Of a DNA stretch of 64,000 nucleotides, positions 40,401-50,175 are shown in pieces. The position numbers were made by a program, and so were the translations under genes. The stretch comes from Atopsyche davidsoni (Eukaryota > Arthropoda > Insecta > Trichoptera > Hydrobiosidae): NCBI GenBank assembly GCA_022113835.1, contig JAILWY010000012.1, forward strand, positions 15,748,001 to 15,812,000, in the 5' to 3' direction. The notes under the pieces are model-generated. The model worked only from the letters and a program-made list of their open reading frames with translations. It was not told the origin of the DNA and ran no database searches. How positions within the stretch are numbered: the first letter of the stretch is position 1; every line of letters starts with the position of its first letter.

Positions 40401-43400
40401 TATTTGGACACGAATACGTGAATTGGTAACTTGATTATAACGTTTAGTACAAAAGCTGCCAAGCTTCATAAATATAGGCCTGATTAATTTAATTAAGCTC
40501 TTACACTCAAAATAATGAAGTAATTAAAGAATTGAAATATTAACCCGCATTATATTGCGCGAATAGCTCCACAGCTGTTTATACTAGGTCATTATTTTTA
40601 ATGTGCATGAACTTCAGCTATTTTGATAAAATTTAAATATTTGAAATTTCAAAACACAAACTGCAAACAAAATTTTACAACAAAAGAGAATTTTAAAAAT
40701 AAATTTTTAGACTTTAGTTTATTGTCTGTTCTTTGACTATGAATTATTAATTTGCCTACATAATTTTAAAATATGTGATGTAATTATCAAAGCAGGAGTG
40801 TTTAATTAAAACAAAATTTGTTAACGATGAAATATATAGTATAAACTGTGCGGTATAAATTTATTATCATGGCTTTGTTTAATTGTTTTTAGACGTTAAA
40901 ATAAAGTATATTGCTTATTGGTATGGCGATTGGATCATAGGTATAATATTTATTGATTTGATCCGGAATATAGATCCTAAACTAATTTAATTAAATTCAT
41001 TATTCATTCAATTTTGTCAAAGAAGACTGACTCTGGATAGTTATAAAAATTAAATAAAATTTTAAATAATATTAAAGCTACCCTCCGAAATAATACTTGC
41101 ATTTTCTTATATGAGCCAGAATAAGCTTTTGGGACGGAGGTCGCAAAAGTGACTTGGCGGCGCCTCTTTTTCAGGTCTCACTTTCCTTTTATGGTGGGAC
41201 TTCCCATTTTCAGGGTGAAAATAATTTTCATTTTCAATAAATGCCCGTTGGCTTTGTTGCCAAGAACGTGCGGCTTAAAGCCGAGGCTTGCTTTTATTAA
41301 ATGCAAACAAGAATATGCAGTTTGATAATATGGTTTTAGGCTTCATGAATAAAGCTCTAATAAATATAGTAAAACTTCTGTACCTATAATTTTGATAATT
41401 AACCTTTTAAAACAATGTTAAATAAAAAAATTGTGGCGTAAAATATTTTTTAAACCAACCCACGTAGTATTTAACTCTGAATTTAAAACAAAGTCACAAA
41501 ATTGACCTGACTCATGTTTTATATGATAAATCTAGCATTATTTTGCTTTAATTTGATTGTTTACTTAATTATTTTTCAAATGAATATCGACTTTAACATT
41601 TTTTGCAAATAAACTAACTAAGGGACCGTTAAAAAAAATTATTACTAAATAAATGGAATCGGAGAAATTTAATACTTAAGACACTTATTAAACACTTAAA
41701 ATGTACATGAATGTGGTTATACGAAAGGTTTCATCACAATTAACCGTTTACTAATATTTTTAGAATTTTAGGAATTATCCGCTGCCTAATATATAAACTC
41801 TGAAACAATAATAAATTATCCTAATTGCTGTTTTATTCATACGTAATTTCATCCTAATAATATATTCGTTAATGAACCTTTACATATTCAGAAAGCATTA
41901 TCCGCACAAAATTACAATAAAGAGCTTTCAAGCACTACCCCAGCGTCCAGAGCTCCAAAAAAAAATGCTTAATCACGTGGGCCCCTGAATACACAATGAG
42001 CAGCCCTCGGGGGTGTTTTTTCCCGAGCCACAGGTTGCACGACATCAGGGGTCGGTTGATCTCCCCTACATCCGCGGCGGCGTGTAGCGGCGCGGGTAGT
42101 TTTTGCGCTCTCCTGTTTGGGGAGGATTATCGGACCTGACAGAATGAGCGATGGAGATCACAACCTCTCGTCAGAGACAAGAATGTTTTAGAGTCTGAAG
42201 AAACTTGATGGACAGGTTTTATTATTAGGTTATTGACTAGACTACTTATGTATAAAAAAATATATAATAGCCCCATAGAAAATGAACTATAAATCAGAAA
42301 CAGACTTTGCGCTTGTATCAAATTATCAAAATACTTCTAATAATAATAAATATTAAAAATTATTATTTTTTTGTCTAGTTTATTAAAGAAATGTTAATGA
42401 TTTCAAAATTTGAATACAATACTTGAGCATTTTTAATACATAGTATTCTTTTAATTCATGACTGTCCGCACATGTTTAATTTATCTCGCGTATGTGTTTC
42501 AAAACAACAAAAAAATCTTGAAATAATATTTCTAGCTTGAAACTAAGTCTTAATACAAGAAGCAAGGCAATTACTTGTTGAATAATCATCATTAATGTAT
42601 AGTAGATGTTTAGATACATTTTAGATTCCCGAGTTGAAGATATACATTTAGACCGCAATAAAATTTAAAAAAAAACCCAACAAAACCACGCTAGTTTCTG
42701 AAATGTTCAAAGCCGCAAACATATCTCTTTAAATTTCAACGAGCATCTTAGCCGGAATACTGGATTCGTACGGATGCATGAACGACTCTGTGTGCTGCGG
42801 AGAAATGCTATCCTCGTGAAGTGCAGCCAACTAGACGGCGCGGCGAGGCCCGCGGGCTGTGCGCCTCGAGGCAAACTGAGGATATTTCAGCGGCCAGAAA
42901 TAAACAAGCTAAATATCCCACCAGGTGTAATAACTAATACTTAAATATTGTTCTAGATAAACAAAAAAAATTTGAAAAATTCGTAGGTTTTGGCAGCCGT
43001 TGTTATTCGCTGATTTGGGTTCTTTCATATTAAGCTGCTTGAAGTTTTCTGTCCTTTGACGTTTTGGTTAACGTGCTGGGACGAAATTCAAAATTTTTTG
43101 AATCCCTCGGAGTATAGAAAACTTCTTGCAAATAAACACCCAAGAATCAAAATCACCAAACGTACAAAATATCTAGAGTTACGAAAATGATTTTCTTTAG
43201 AATCGAAAATGGTAAGTGAATTTAAATAATAGTGTTGTTTTGCAAACAGTTGGATAAAGTAGAAAGTAATCATTCATAAAAAAAAATTCCAAGCTTGCAA
43301 TAGAAAATAAAACATGCAAGTGGTGTCTCCCGAGAGGCTGCATCGCGCGAGCGGCTCCCGGACGGGTCCTCGAAGGCTGCGGGATGACGTCACAGGTAAG

Positions 43401-46400
43401 CCTAATGGCTTCCTGATAGAGCCCCGATGCGCCTCCCGGCCCCGGGAATATTCATATCCGGCGGGGATAATCTGGTACTTTTAATAACCAGAATGGGATG
43501 AATGCGAGGCCGGCGCTCCGGTCTTGTTTTTTGCACTGCGCCGGATATTTTTTGGCTCGTGAAATTGCTGGATGTATATTTTACGCTTTTCGTGAAGCTT
43601 AAAATGTAGCGTTTGCTTTGGTTTTCATTTATTTCCTTGGGACTCTTAAGACGACACTACAAAACACGTTATTAAATTCAGTTAATAAAGTAAAGTATAT
43701 TGTTATTAAAACAATATTGAAGATATGAATTCAAACATTTTATGTAGATCTGCAGATATAGCGATTAAAAAGATATTCAAAGAGTGTCCCATCGTGTCGA
43801 GGGTGAGAATCCCTGCTCTCCGCGAAAAGACAAACCCTCAAGGGGTCGTCTGAAGGGGAGCCCCGGCGGGAGCGCCCTCCAGCGCGGGGCTGAAGGGTCC
43901 CCGAGGGCGGCGCGGCATTCCGGAGCTCGGATGCTCCGCCGACCCCCGCGGCTCGAGCGCACTCGAGGGGCGGTATTTTCTCCAAACTGTTTCCGATTTT
44001 GGGCGAACGGCGGTAATGGATTGATCCGCAAGCTCGATACGAGTTGAGTTATTGAAGTCTAAATATAAACATAAGCACACTCTCCTGTGATTAATATTTC
44101 CGGTAGCTTTAAAGCGGAAACACCAACAAACGCGCATATAATATGTACGCTGAAGGATGTCTTAAATAATGCCAAAGTTCGGGCGGAATAATAATGAATA
44201 ATGGGTGGTGTAACGTAACGTTACTCTTGTAATATCAATTTTCTTATACATGGTGTTCAAAAAGAACTAATAAAAAAATAAGGGAGCTAATAATATCTTA
44301 ACTATAAGAATAAAACATGAAAACTATAAGAAACAATAATACAAAAATACCTTGAAGGTAAAAAATGTAGCAGGCTATACAAAAAATTATCTATATATAA
44401 TATATGTTTGACACTAATGATAACACCAATACAAAGATTAAAAAAAATTGTATCACTAATGAAATGCAAAGAAAAATTTAAAATGAATAAATATTTTAAA
44501 AGTTTAGATATTTGGTTATTTCAAACCGTGAAAAAATAAATCAAAAGTGTAAATATGTTTGAAAATAAAGCCGTGGGAATGAAATCATCCCATTTTGGCG
44601 GTGGCAATGAATTTGGAAACAGTATGTGTGTGCGAAACAAAAAGGAAATGAGAAATTGCTTCACACTTGCATGGACAGTGACAAATTATTGATCCAGCAA
44701 CACAGCAGCTCGGGAAGGGGTTACAAGATATGTCCACCCTTCAACTCAAATACATAAAATAAATATGAAAAAGCCATAATTAACATATATATATTTATAA
44801 CTCACAGTCTTGACGTTGTGTTTGAAGAGTACAAAGCGAAGGTCCGGCGAGCACTGGTACTCCCGCACGTTGAGTTGCCTCTGTAAGCAGAATAAACGAC
44901 AAGTTGAAGCGGCCATTCCAATCAAACGCCGATGGATCGGAAGGCTCCCGGGAGCGCAGGCGGCGCCTGAAGGAATTTACGATTCATTGCCTGCCGGCCC
45001 GGGAAGTCCCCGCGAGGAGCTGTCCTGCAACCACGGAGCATCGCAGCAACACGACAACTAGCAAAACTACTGGCGAAAACATTTCTTTGTATATCCCACA
45101 TGCATGAGGCACTCAGCGACTCCCTGACTTGTTAGAGCAGGAGCCCCAAGTGAGCTGTACGTGGTCGAGGGTTGGAGCGATCGGCGGCAACTGCGGCTAC
45201 ATCCGGATTGTTTATCGCATCATAGTGTTTCTTTACAATACAAAGAGTGCTTTTTAGAATTGAGATCATATTTGAAAAAACTTATTTTTAGCTTCAACCA
45301 GAAATCATGAAAACTTTGGACTCCAATATAAGTGTAGATTTATTGGCATAAGGTATTTTTATTAAGTTGATAATCTGCGTCAACCAGGAACTAATCATGA
45401 ATATATATTTGTAATAGAAACAAGTCTGCACATATATAGAGTTATATTTATAACACTAATAAGATGAAGTCTTCGGCGGAGAAATACATTTCTTAAACGA
45501 AAACTCAATTGAAGCCGCCGGGTGGTCTCGAGCTCAGCGGCGGATTGGCTGCACTGGCCTCCAGGCATCTCGCAATGCACTCTGGATGATTGCATCCAGA
45601 GTGATAAGGCTAATCACTCTGGATGCAATCGATGCAACGTTATATTATAACTGCTACTTTTTGAATTGCTGCTACTTGGATATGCTATTTTTGGGACTTT
45701 TTTAGAAAGTTATGGCAGGTCGGGTTGCTGCACTCACCAGGGTGTGGTTGGTGACCAGGACGGAGAGCGAGTCGTCGGCGGTGTCCAGCATGGCCAGGCC
45801 GCCGTCGTCCGCCTGGAACACGAAGTGGTGCGGAGTGACCCACGCAGGTGGCAGGCGCTGCGGCGCCAGCTCCCCGCGCAGGAACTCCTCCAGCCGCATG
45901 CGCCGCCCCGACCAGTACAGCAGCTCGTCCACATAGCTGTGCACAATCATTTCTAATCAGACTAATTTATTCATTTCATTGCTACTAACTTATTATTAAC
46001 TGGAATGAAAAATAACTGTACGACTAAAAAAAAATGTAAACTTCGTAAATATGGTAAATACAAATTATTATTGTTCTTATTATGAGTAACATATTTAAAA
46101 TAAAAATCAACTATTACTCTTTTTGAAAATCAAACTTACCCAAGCAAGTAGATAGCAGTGACGATTCCCGCAATCACCATTCCGATCACCATCAACGAGA
46201 AGATTATACTGCGCCAGTTGTGCCCGTCGCCCGGGTACATCAATTCCTTCAAACAAATAGTAATACAAATATTATTTGTCGATCAAACTATTCAAATAGC
46301 TCTCCGAGGTTTTTTTTTTATTATCATGTAAAGGAGTGGGTGGGGGAGTCAAGCATTGTTCCTCGAGCGGGCCGGTCGTTGCAAACGCGTTTCCGCTATG

Positions 46401-49400
46401 AATGGAACCGCCGCAAGCCCCAGCCGCGCGCTTCTGGATGAAGGCCTCCCGGCCGTGCATCATCCCCGACCGCGCGCACGGCAACCGCACCGCTGTAAAA
46501 GCGCTCTAGCCACGCAACAAAAAAAAAGCTGCATTGTTGGTAAAGCTTTTTCTATATATTTATGAACCGCTACTCTGTAACGTTAAAGTGGCTTCTGGGA
46601 ATTATTGTGACAATTTGGCACCAGTTCAAGGACAGAAAAAGAACGGCTGACAAATTCGCGCACATTTACATTATTGCCGAATTCTCTTTGGGGAATTCCG
46701 ACTCAAAGTTCGAATCGGCCCCCATTTACTATTTTGCTCTCAACGAGCATCGTAAAATATTGAAATTTTGAAGGAATAGGGTTTATTAATCCATAAATTC
46801 TGTACGTATGTTTCGATCCATTGACGTAAATACAACGCATTCCGGTCAAGCGAATATCAATTCCGATGGATATATTCACGGAACGCGAAAAGCGAGTCGC
46901 GGCTTTCAAAAGGCAACATCAAAGAATTCAAACGCGGAAAATATTGGCTGAATAACAAACTCTTTCGCCATCTTTGCGGCAAACTAAAATAGACTTTGCT
47001 GAGATCTTCAAAGATATTCCGATCCCGATTTGCGATTGTGAAAATAAAAATATCAAAATTTAACCATTGCAATATTTTTTTTTTGGAAAAAAAAAATACA
47101 AAAAAAATAATAGCAATACAAGTTTATAATCACAAAAACAAAAGAAAAAAATGCACTTTTAACTATCAATATATTTATAATTTTCAATGGCATTTTTTGG
47201 TATATTAATTTTTTTATTGCACATTTACGTAGTCACAAGAGAGCTGGGAAACCGTCAGGTAATCTTTCAGCTTCACGTTTAATTTGGTTTAATATTTTTC
47301 ATTAATAATACATTAAACAACATAAATATAAAAAGAGGCTTAGATAATCTTACTTAGAATCTTTATACTGAATTTTTATAATGATTTTAAAGTTAAAGTA
47401 TAGTATAAGATAAGCATTTTGAACTTTTCAGCATAATGGACTCGATAAAAAAAAATGGATAAAACATGACACAAAATAGCCTTGTTTGCTAATGATCAGT
47501 CAGCAACTGACTTCCTGAAATATTCTAGTATGGAGGACCGCACAAAAAAAAGTATGACACCCTGAGAGATCGGTAATACAAACACATATTTAAATTATTT
47601 CATTGGAGTTTTTAATAAAAACATAGAATAAAAGAAACAATCAACAGGAGCCTGAAACCAATCGGGTATAAAAAACAGCTTCAGCGGGCATTTGCTGCTT
47701 TTTGGCCAGCGAGTCCCGCATTGATTGCGCCCTACTTTTTGATGAACAGAACCGCAAATGGTAAAATAATAATTCCCGGGTAAATACTTCCAATTGTGCC
47801 CGAGTGATTTGATGCACTCGGCGAGTGCACTCACGGGGTGTTTTAAAACAACCCCCGGGTGCTCAACAGTATTCAGTATTATTTTATTTTATTTATCCGT
47901 TTTGTATTGTAAATTAGTAACAATTCATTCAATCCCCCTTTTATTACAAATATTCGTGTGGATGAAAAAAAGAAAACCGATAAATAAGGTTAAGTATTTT
48001 GAACAGATAGTTTGCTTATTGATATTGTGAGTTTTGAGTTATCACATGCCTATATATTGCAAATATACGCTGCGGAAAGTTAAAACTTTTGGGCGTCATT
48101 TTATTTAGAAATTATTTTTTATACGAAATCTGAACATCCATAACGCATCTCATTATAAGTTGGAGTTGGAGCCGGAGCGAAGCTGGAGCGAAGTGGGAGT
48201 TTATCGACGGACAAACTTGGGTATTAAATGGAATAAATAAGACGGACAAACGGATGATTTGCCGGTTGATATTTAAAATAGCAAACTAACTAACTGTTGA
48301 AAAAAAGAAGAAGTTTTTATCATTTAGGGTTATTATGTTCTAGCTAGGTACATCCCCACATTCACATTACCACTCGCTATTGAGCCGTCCAACCAGCCTT
48401 TTATGACAAAATTTCTGTAGTGAGAATATTAAAAAAATAAAAAATCACAAAACGACACGATTTAATTGCGAATCTAGCATTGATTGAAAGTTTCAATTCA
48501 TATTCATAAACAAAAAAATAATCTGCGTAGATACCAATCGGTATTCTAATATAAACAAAATAAAAACTCTATATGCCCAGATTTTGATTACTTTTCTGGC
48601 TGGTATTTTCGTATCATATGAGATGCAAACATGTTTCAGAATTAATACATTGTAAATAAAGTATACAAATATGGTAATCCATCCCGATGAATGCTTTTGA
48701 TATGCGGCAAGCCCTGTTTATTCATATCATGTCATAAATAGCAAGATTGCTCCGACAATGTGTGTTTTATGGAATTTCCAGCACTGTGTGGCCAATTATA
48801 TTCAAGTTTATTTAATAATTTACTTTATTGTTTGTTAAAAAAGTGCTCGGCATTAAATAATTCAAAATAATATAACTACGCCGTGGTAGTTACTTTAATG
48901 TAATCAATTTTTTCATACATATGAATTTTTTAAAATGATTTGTTTATTTTTTAACTGTCTAAAATTTCTACTTATTAATATCTTAATTTATTTATTATGC
49001 GTGGGTAAGGGTTAGATAGTGGCCAATTGATTCATTTGAACAACGTAACAATAAATATATCGACTGTTTTGTGTTGTGCTAAAAAGCATATACAACATTT
49101 TAATACTAGACAAATACTTTATTTAAACGGTATCATAAATTATTTTCACCTTTATTCATTGGCGTATATAATTTATAAGTAATAAATAAGAAATCTCATG
49201 AATTTTGATAGTATTACTAATATGATTAGGCACATTAGTTCATACATAGAAGATGATTTAAAGAAACTCTACAAGGGTTCGTACACCGGTCATGTAAACC
49301 AGGAGATGTGGGTTCAAATCCCACACAAATCACGATGGTATTTTTCTGAGAACTTCTTTAAATCATCTTCTATATATGAACTTATGTGCCTAATCATATT

Positions 49401-50089
49401 AGTAATCATAAAACATGAGCACAATTTTCACATGCGTGCTCAGTTTCAAGTTTTTATTTGACATTGATGGGTTTTAATGATACCTTTTTGAAACATTTTT
49501 CAAGCATTATTTGTACAATGCTCCTATTAATCTTTTATAGTTAGATGATACCTAAGGTTAACAACTCACATACAATACGACAGCAATGCTTTCTTTTGAT
49601 CATAGTTCCAATATATAAAATCATTACTGTACTTGCGTTCATATAATAGATACGCGATGTAATGGAAAAGCTCAAACTAAAGCCAACCAATATTTAGTTT
49701 TTTGAACAAAGTAACAAGTGAAGCGATTTTAGTCCCATCTGGATATTATTTTTAAAAAAGTTTAATTTTGATAGTGTACTGATCTGTAAATTATTTGTGG
49801 AATGCAGTATCATTTTCTATGCCAGGTGAACGAACATAAATCATGTTTTGACGACATCGTGGTCTCGTAAAAAAAAATTGTGCAGTGACGATACTATGGT
49901 ATAAATAAACCCGGCTCAGCAAATGACTCAGCGTAGGAAGGTTGTGTATAGGGTGTGATGTGTGATGTGGTGTGGTGTGGTACTCACGTCCTCCTTGTCC
50001 TTGGGGTCCGAGACCTGGAGGGTCTCGTCCGGGGGCAGCCGCCATGAGCCGCCCCCGCCCGAGCGGTCGGCGTTGGTCGTGGCGTGCAT
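13342..50089 (-). CDS. DPP10: Inactive dipeptidyl peptidase 10/6-like protein (16 coding exons)
   Basis: Type II membrane glycoprotein of the prolyl-oligopeptidase S9B family, in the non-enzymatic DPP6/DPP10 branch whose vertebrate members are auxiliary subunits of Kv4 channels. Coding exons, in transcript order, are listed separately; phases close to 840 codons (human DPP6/10 about 800-865). Residues 1-47 are cytoplasmic and polar, with NWRS just before the membrane span at about 48-70. The propeller follows to about 560 and the alpha/beta-hydrolase domain from about 570. The nucleophile elbow reads GWGYGG with Gly697 where active enzymes have Ser. Asp773 (HGLAD) and His805 (DEDH) remain. 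The propeller loop motif is PDWLYQEDVLHS. Sequons NHT, NAS, NFS, NWT and NCS and paired cysteines (CLAPNWTC, CVTC, FKCG/RECL) match a secreted ectodomain. Relatives with the same inactive elbow (DPP10: GKGYGG) support the call; the exact DPP6 versus DPP10 orthology is less sure. Confidence 0.95.
13726..13931 (-). CDS. DPP10: DPP10 exon 15, aspartate position
   Basis: Residues 730-798. Acceptor atttttag|actctg; donor atcag|gtacgc. Encodes SAFTERILGLP and LYLVHGLADLSAPLQH; Asp773 is the triad aspartate. SAF(T/S)ER is shared with the DPP6/10 branch. Confidence 0.95.
14114..14271 (-). CDS. DPP10: DPP10 exon 14, glycine at the nucleophile elbow
   Basis: Residues 677-730. Acceptor attttcag|atattt; donor ctata|gtaggc. 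Encodes VGVWGWGYGGYVTAMLLGS, where the GGC codon at 14211-14213 replaces the catalytic serine codon. It continues FKCGVAVSPVTDWLYY, closely matching DPP4 FKCGIAVAPVSRWEYY. Confidence 0.95.
14627..14812 (-). CDS. DPP10: DPP10 exon 13
   Basis: Residues 615-677. Acceptor gcgtttcag|taacgg; donor catcag|gtacga. Encodes the hydrolase stretch SVDWGSYMSSHNDVVYVQLD and LNRMLGGVEVIDQ, which align with NWATYLASTENIIVASFD and INRRLGTFEVEDQ of DPP4. Confidence 0.94.
14889..15047 (-). CDS. DPP10: DPP10 exon 12
   Basis: Residues 562-615. Acceptor cttgacag|gtcgcg; donor caagt|gtgagt. It spans the end of the propeller and the start of the hydrolase domain; VQLLLPPSW corresponds to the family's (M)ILPP motif. 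Confidence 0.94.
15139..15430 (-). CDS. DPP10: DPP10 exon 11
   Basis: Residues 465-562. Acceptor ctgccgcag|gcacgc; donor gccag|gtcagc. Encodes QQHLYVV, the cysteine-rich CVTCEPSSS and a C-to-C stretch ending HYALSCEGPGLPLAGVHL, the last matching DPP4 YYALVCYGPGIPISTLH. Sequon NCS is present. Confidence 0.95.
16554..16794 (-). CDS. DPP10: DPP10 exon 10
   Basis: Residues 385-465. Acceptor gtttag|acgcac; donor tacctgg|gtgagg. Propeller blades: PVFAPDGDSFLLLAEI, HIKHVTITQQRM, GRYEVTRILAWD and HLVYYLG follow the DPP4/DPP6 pattern. Confidence 0.94.
16795..23588 (-). other. DPP10 intron 9 (6.8 kb)
   Basis: AT-rich, with GC-rich islands at about 16970-17400, 18240-18660, 19370-19600, 20440-20520, 21810-21960 and 23160-23460. 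It contains the fold-back element at 20139-20302. No further coding exon was recognised; frames at 20840-21091 (+) and 21761-22096 (+) lack motifs. Confidence 0.7.
20139..20302. repeat. Fold-back element A with tRNA-like core
   Basis: Perfect 29-bp inverted arms (20139-20167 and 20274-20302) enclose a core. Inside, a perfect 14-bp hairpin (20168-20181 with 20197-20210) is followed at once by a T-arm-like hairpin gtgggttcgaatcccac (20211-20227), which contains a Pol III B-box-like ggttcgaatcc. Positions 20208-20240 match element B (49305-49337) with one difference in 33 bases, while the arms do not match those of B. It could be a MITE-like or SINE-derived fold-back repeat. It lies in DPP10 intron 9. 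Confidence 0.85.
23589..23718 (-). CDS. DPP10: DPP10 exon 9
   Basis: Residues 341-384. Acceptor gcttgcag|ggagta; donor caggag|gtcagt. Encodes EYYLTSASWV, VWMNRAQNFSIVSACLA and PNWTCQE. WLNRAQN is a DPP6/10 signature and the Cys pair matches the DPP4 propeller disulfide. Sequons NFS and NWT. Confidence 0.95.
23719..25310 (-). other. DPP10 intron 8 (1.6 kb)
   Basis: AT-rich with a GC-rich island at about 24080-24300 and a G-rich repeat at 24665-24714. No coding segment recognised. Confidence 0.7.
24665..24714 (+). repeat. (GGTGGGTGA)-like G-rich minisatellite
   Basis: Variants of gggtgggtga and ggtgggtgag are repeated on the + strand, with many closely spaced GGG runs, so intramolecular quadruplex formation is plausible. 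It lies in DPP10 intron 8. Confidence 0.8.
25311..25414 (-). CDS. DPP10: DPP10 exon 8
   Basis: Residues 307-341. Acceptor attgcag|ccagga; donor gggaca|gtgagt. Encodes PGSPNPTVKLWIIEVKN, matching the DPP4/DPP6 NPTVKFFVV segment, and a PPP run coded by a C homopolymer. Sequon NAS. Confidence 0.94.
25415..31296 (-). other. DPP10 intron 7 (5.9 kb)
   Basis: AT-rich with GC-rich islands at about 26070-26350, 27180-27530, 28150-28400, 29630-29790 and 30230-30480, and a very G-rich tract at 27327-27411. No coding segment recognised. Confidence 0.7.
27327..27411 (+). repeat. Poly-G/GGGGA tract, quadruplex-prone
   Basis: Nearly continuous guanine runs of 3-11 bases broken by single A, T or C on the + strand, giving many overlapping quadruplex possibilities. 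The transcribed DPP10 strand sense is the C-rich complement. It lies in DPP10 intron 7. Confidence 0.85.
31297..31463 (-). CDS. DPP10: DPP10 exon 7
   Basis: Residues 251-306. Acceptor tttgcag|aagacg; donor caacg|gtgagt. Encodes EDVLHSTEALWGSPDGS, FAAFDDSGV and VRYPT; the pattern is that of DPP4 EEVFSAYSALWWSPNGT. The acidic pair after the tyrosine is changed to Gln-Glu-Asp. Confidence 0.95.
31464..31568 (-). other. DPP10 intron 6 with GC donor
   Basis: 105-base intron between exons 6 and 7. The donor reads caag|gcacgc, a GC instead of GT; the acceptor is a normal tttgcag. No GT near the junction keeps the conserved DWLYQ-EDVLHS sequence in frame. Confidence 0.85.
31569..31783 (-). CDS. DPP10: DPP10 exon 6
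   Basis: Residues 179-251. Acceptor gttgcag|ccacca; donor ctaccaag|gcacgc (GC type). Encodes HAAWLGAAGALLLVSDNDIY and TGRPGVLYNGVPDWLYQ, corresponding to DPP4 WNNDIYVK and IIYNGITDWVYEE. Confidence 0.94.
31784..39654 (-). other. DPP10 intron 5 (7.9 kb)
   Basis: Largest intron. AT-rich with GC-rich islands at about 33190-33430, 33720-33890, 34580-34680, 38170-38430 and 39140-39300. No coding segment recognised; the frame at 37337-37684 (+) has no motif. Confidence 0.7.
39655..39707 (-). CDS. DPP10: DPP10 exon 5
   Basis: Residues 162-179 in only 53 bases. Acceptor tgtttcag|gtattc; donor aacga|gtgagt. Encodes VFRRTFTAHYTVYDVVN, which aligns with DPP4 QWRHSYTASYDIYDLNK. Strong splice sites and exact phase make this tiny exon secure. 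Confidence 0.9.
39708..44805 (-). other. DPP10 intron 4 (5.1 kb)
   Basis: AT-rich with GC-rich islands at about 41990-42130, 42770-42890, 43325-43560 and 43790-44040. It includes a 10-bp hairpin flanking a gtgggttcga motif at 40124-40185. No coding segment recognised. Confidence 0.7.
40124..40185. repeat. Possible third fold-back (10-bp arms)
   Basis: gtgttgggtt (40124-40133) and aacccaacac (40176-40185) are perfect inverted arms around a loop that begins tgtgggttcgacc. It resembles the T-arm start of elements A and B but then diverges. Weak evidence. Confidence 0.35.
44806..44880 (-). CDS. DPP10: DPP10 exon 4
   Basis: Residues 137-161. Acceptor gcttacag|aggcaa; donor aagact|gtgagt. Encodes LNVREYQCSPDLRFVLFKHN, matching the first propeller blade (DYSISPDGQFILLEYN in DPP4). 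Confidence 0.93.
45588..45630. repeat. Perfect 18-bp hairpin in DPP10 intron 3
   Basis: gattgcatccagagtgat (45588-45605) and atcactctggatgcaatc (45613-45630) are perfect inverted copies with a 7-base loop. A third, shorter copy of actctggatg lies just before (45579-45588), so two alternative stems are possible. The spot is about 110 bases past exon 3 in the transcript. Confidence 0.9.
45738..45936 (-). CDS. DPP10: DPP10 exon 3
   Basis: Residues 70-136. Acceptor gtgcacag|ctatgt; donor accctg|gtgagt. Extracellular stalk and first blade: RRMRLEEFLRGE (cf. VTVEDLF in DPP6), AWVTPHHFVFQADDGGLAML and sequon NHT. Confidence 0.94.
46140..46246 (-). CDS. DPP10: DPP10 exon 2, membrane span
   Basis: Residues 35-70. 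Acceptor gtttgaag|gaattg; donor cttgg|gtaagt. Encodes ELMYPGDGHNWRS, then about 22 hydrophobic residues (IIFSLMVIGMVIAGIVTAIY). Human DPP6 has the same layout (ELVGS...NWKG then the span), which supports the DPP6/10 branch. Confidence 0.94.
46247..49987 (-). other. DPP10 intron 1 (3.7 kb)
   Basis: AT-rich with a GC-rich island at about 46330-46500. It holds fold-back element B (49213-49406). No coding segment recognised. Confidence 0.7.
49213..49406. repeat. Fold-back element B with tRNA-like core
   Basis: Inverted arms of 53 bp (49213-49265 and 49354-49406) differ at only two positions. The 88-base centre contains gtgggttcaaatcccac (49308-49324), a perfect T-arm-like stem with a B-box-like ggttcaaatcc, preceded by ccggtcatgtaaaccagg, which resembles an anticodon arm. 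Core positions 49305-49337 match element A with one difference. The arms are unrelated to those of A apart from a short ttctttaa next to the core. Confidence 0.88.
49988..50089 (-). CDS. DPP10: DPP10 exon 1, cytoplasmic tail
   Basis: Residues 1-34, MHATTNADRSGGGGSWRLPP to the donor aggac|gtgagt. The ATG (50087-50089) is preceded in frame by a TGA 21 codons upstream, which fixes the start for this exon. The tail is short and polar with a Gly run. Other promoters or N-terminal exons, common in this family, cannot be excluded. Confidence 0.85.
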
Positions 50090-50175
50090 GCGGAGGGCGC
50101 GCCCGCCCCCGCCCCCGCGCCGCTCCCCCCGCGCGCCACTCTCCCGCCCTCACTGCGTCCCCACCCGCCCGCTGC
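50090..50175 (-). other. DPP10 5' untranslated part of exon 1
   Basis: GC-rich leader upstream of the ATG. A possible acceptor ttttggcag ends at 50176, suggesting that a further non-coding exon lies upstream; I could not find it. Confidence 0.5.
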
